DNA from: Bordetella parapertussis
GTDB taxonomy: Bacteria; Pseudomonadota; Gammaproteobacteria; Burkholderiales; Burkholderiaceae_C
Reading direction: 5' to 3'
Length of the DNA stretch: 15,329 nucleotides
NCBI GenBank assembly: GCA_943328885.2
Contig: CALQBT020000014.1
Span: forward strand, 1 to 15,329
This document shows positions 14,694-15,329 of the stretch, one piece after another (the first letter of the stretch is position 1; each line of letters begins with the position of its first letter). The translations under genes were made by a program, and so were the position numbers. The notes beneath the pieces were generated by a model. That model did not search any database and was not told where the DNA came from. It saw nothing but the letters and a program-made list of their open reading frames with translations.

Positions 14694-15329
14694 ATGGAAC
14701 GTCGTTCATTCGTCCGTAGCGCCGGCATCGCCGGTGTGTTGGCCGCCGGGGCCGCCCCGGCCATCGTGCACGCGCAGTCCACGCTGCGCTGGCGCATCGC
14801 GTCGAGCTTCCCGAAGTCGCTAGACACCTTGTTCGGCGTTACCGACGTTTTCGCCAAGAAGGTCAGTGACATGACCGGTGGCAAGTTCGTCATCAGCACC
14901 CACGCTGCGGGCGAGTTGATGCCGGCTTTTGGCGTTCTCGACGGCGTGTCGAACGGCACGGTCGAGATGGCCGGCACCGCGCCTTACTACTTTTTCGGCA
15001 AGGACCCGACTTACGCGCTGGACTGCGCGGTACCGTTCGGCCTGAACAGCCGCCAGATGTCGGCCTGGATGTACGAAGGCAATGGCTTGAAGCTGACGCG
15101 CGAGTTCTATGCCAAGGTCGGCATCGTCAATTTCCCGATGGGCAACACCGGCGTGCAGATGGGCGGCTGGTTCCGCAAGGAAATCAATTCTCTGGCTGAC
15201 CTCAAGGGCTTGAAGTTCCGCATCGGCGGCTTTGGCGGCAAGGTGCTCGAGCCCTTGGGCGTGGTGGCGCAGAACATCCCGGGTGGCGAAATCTACCAGG
15301 CGCTCGAGAAAGGCACGATCGACGCGGCC
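14694..15329 (+). CDS. TRAP transporter DctP-type periplasmic binding protein (TakP-like), 3' end outside the window
   Basis: The first 212 codons of a periplasmic solute-binding protein for a tripartite (TRAP) transporter; the family is usually about 340-370 residues. The N-terminus MERRSFVRSAGIAGVLAAGA carries a twin-arginine motif (R3-R4-S-F) and a likely cleavage after AIVHA (residue 27), so export by the Tat route is expected. Family features follow: DVFAKKVSDMTGGKF (51-65), AGELMPAFGVLDGVSNGTVEM (72-92), PYYFFGKDP, AVPFGLNSRQMSAWMYEGNG, GNTGVQMGGWFRKEI (150-164), LKGLKFRIGG with a likely carboxylate-binding Arg176, and PGGEIYQALEKGTIDA at the edge. The GNTGVQMGGWFRKEI block resembles the 2-oxoacid-binding TakP subgroup, so an organic-acid ligand is likely. 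It is divergent from the capsule operon and probably heads a TRAP operon beyond the window. Confidence 0.93.
   Translation, partial: MERRSFVRSAGIAGVLAAGAAPAIVHAQSTLRWRIASSFPKSLDTLFGVTDVFAKKVSDMTGGKFVISTHAAGELMPAFGVLDGVSNGTVEMAGTAPYYFFGKDPTYALDCAVPFGLNSRQMSAWMYEGNGLKLTREFYAKVGIVNFPMGNTGVQMGGWFRKEINSLADLKGLKFRIGGFGGKVLEPLGVVAQNIPGGEIYQALEKGTIDAA

Noticed and set aside
14621..14977. 118-codon minus-strand frame opposite the TRAP gene start
   Set aside because: It is antisense to a well-supported binding-protein gene with signal peptide and ribosome site.
1..15329. tRNA, rRNA, CRISPR array, insertion sequence or transposase gene
   Set aside because: I looked for these and saw no cloverleaf, repeat-spacer pattern, transposase motif or paired terminal inverted repeats.

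Overview
The window is GC-rich DNA with strong G/C bias at third codon positions. Its gene families point to a beta-proteobacterium, most likely Burkholderiales; this is inferred from composition and protein style, not from a database match. It holds most of an ABC-transporter-dependent (group 2-like) capsular polysaccharide locus on the minus strand. At the right edge, on the plus strand, is the start of an unrelated TRAP-transporter binding-protein gene.

The minus-strand order of transcription runs from right to left. It starts with a small outer-membrane beta-barrel protein resembling the lipid A palmitoyltransferase PagP (13283-13948). Next come the export machinery genes: the KpsE/CtrB/BexC inner-membrane polysaccharide co-polymerase (11883-13145), the KpsM permease (11067-11870) and the KpsT ATPase (10390-11070). 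Then come two large multidomain glycosyltransferases (7973-10393 and 5051-7936) and a polysaccharide pyruvyl transferase family protein (3765-5054). A 221-nt non-coding gap is followed by the BexD/CtrA/Wza-type outer-membrane export lipoprotein (2353-3543), a GT4 glycosyltransferase (1004-2308) and a KpsC-type Kdo transferase running off the left edge (1-1007). Several junctions are 3-4 nt stop/start overlaps, so most of this is probably one translationally coupled operon.

How the genes would work together: the KpsC-like enzyme helps build the poly-Kdo linker on a phospholipid acceptor. The glycosyltransferases extend the repeat polymer on it, and the pyruvyl transferase may add a ketal-pyruvate decoration. 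KpsM/KpsT flip the chain across the inner membrane, and the KpsE-like and BexD/CtrA-like proteins carry it across the periplasm and outer membrane. The sugar composition cannot be read from the sequence.

Between the capsule operon and the TRAP gene lies about 740 nt. It contains a sharply AT-rich patch with a plausible minus-strand promoter, and a broken plus-strand reading frame whose two ends look like a short-chain dehydrogenase. This looks like the junction between a transferred or rearranged capsule locus and the host backbone.

The most interesting points are: the PagP-like protein heading a capsule operon with His/Asp/Ser in PagP-like positions; a KpsC that begins with what looks like the C-terminal-type module of E. 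coli KpsC; and a 961-residue GT4-GT2-helical fusion.
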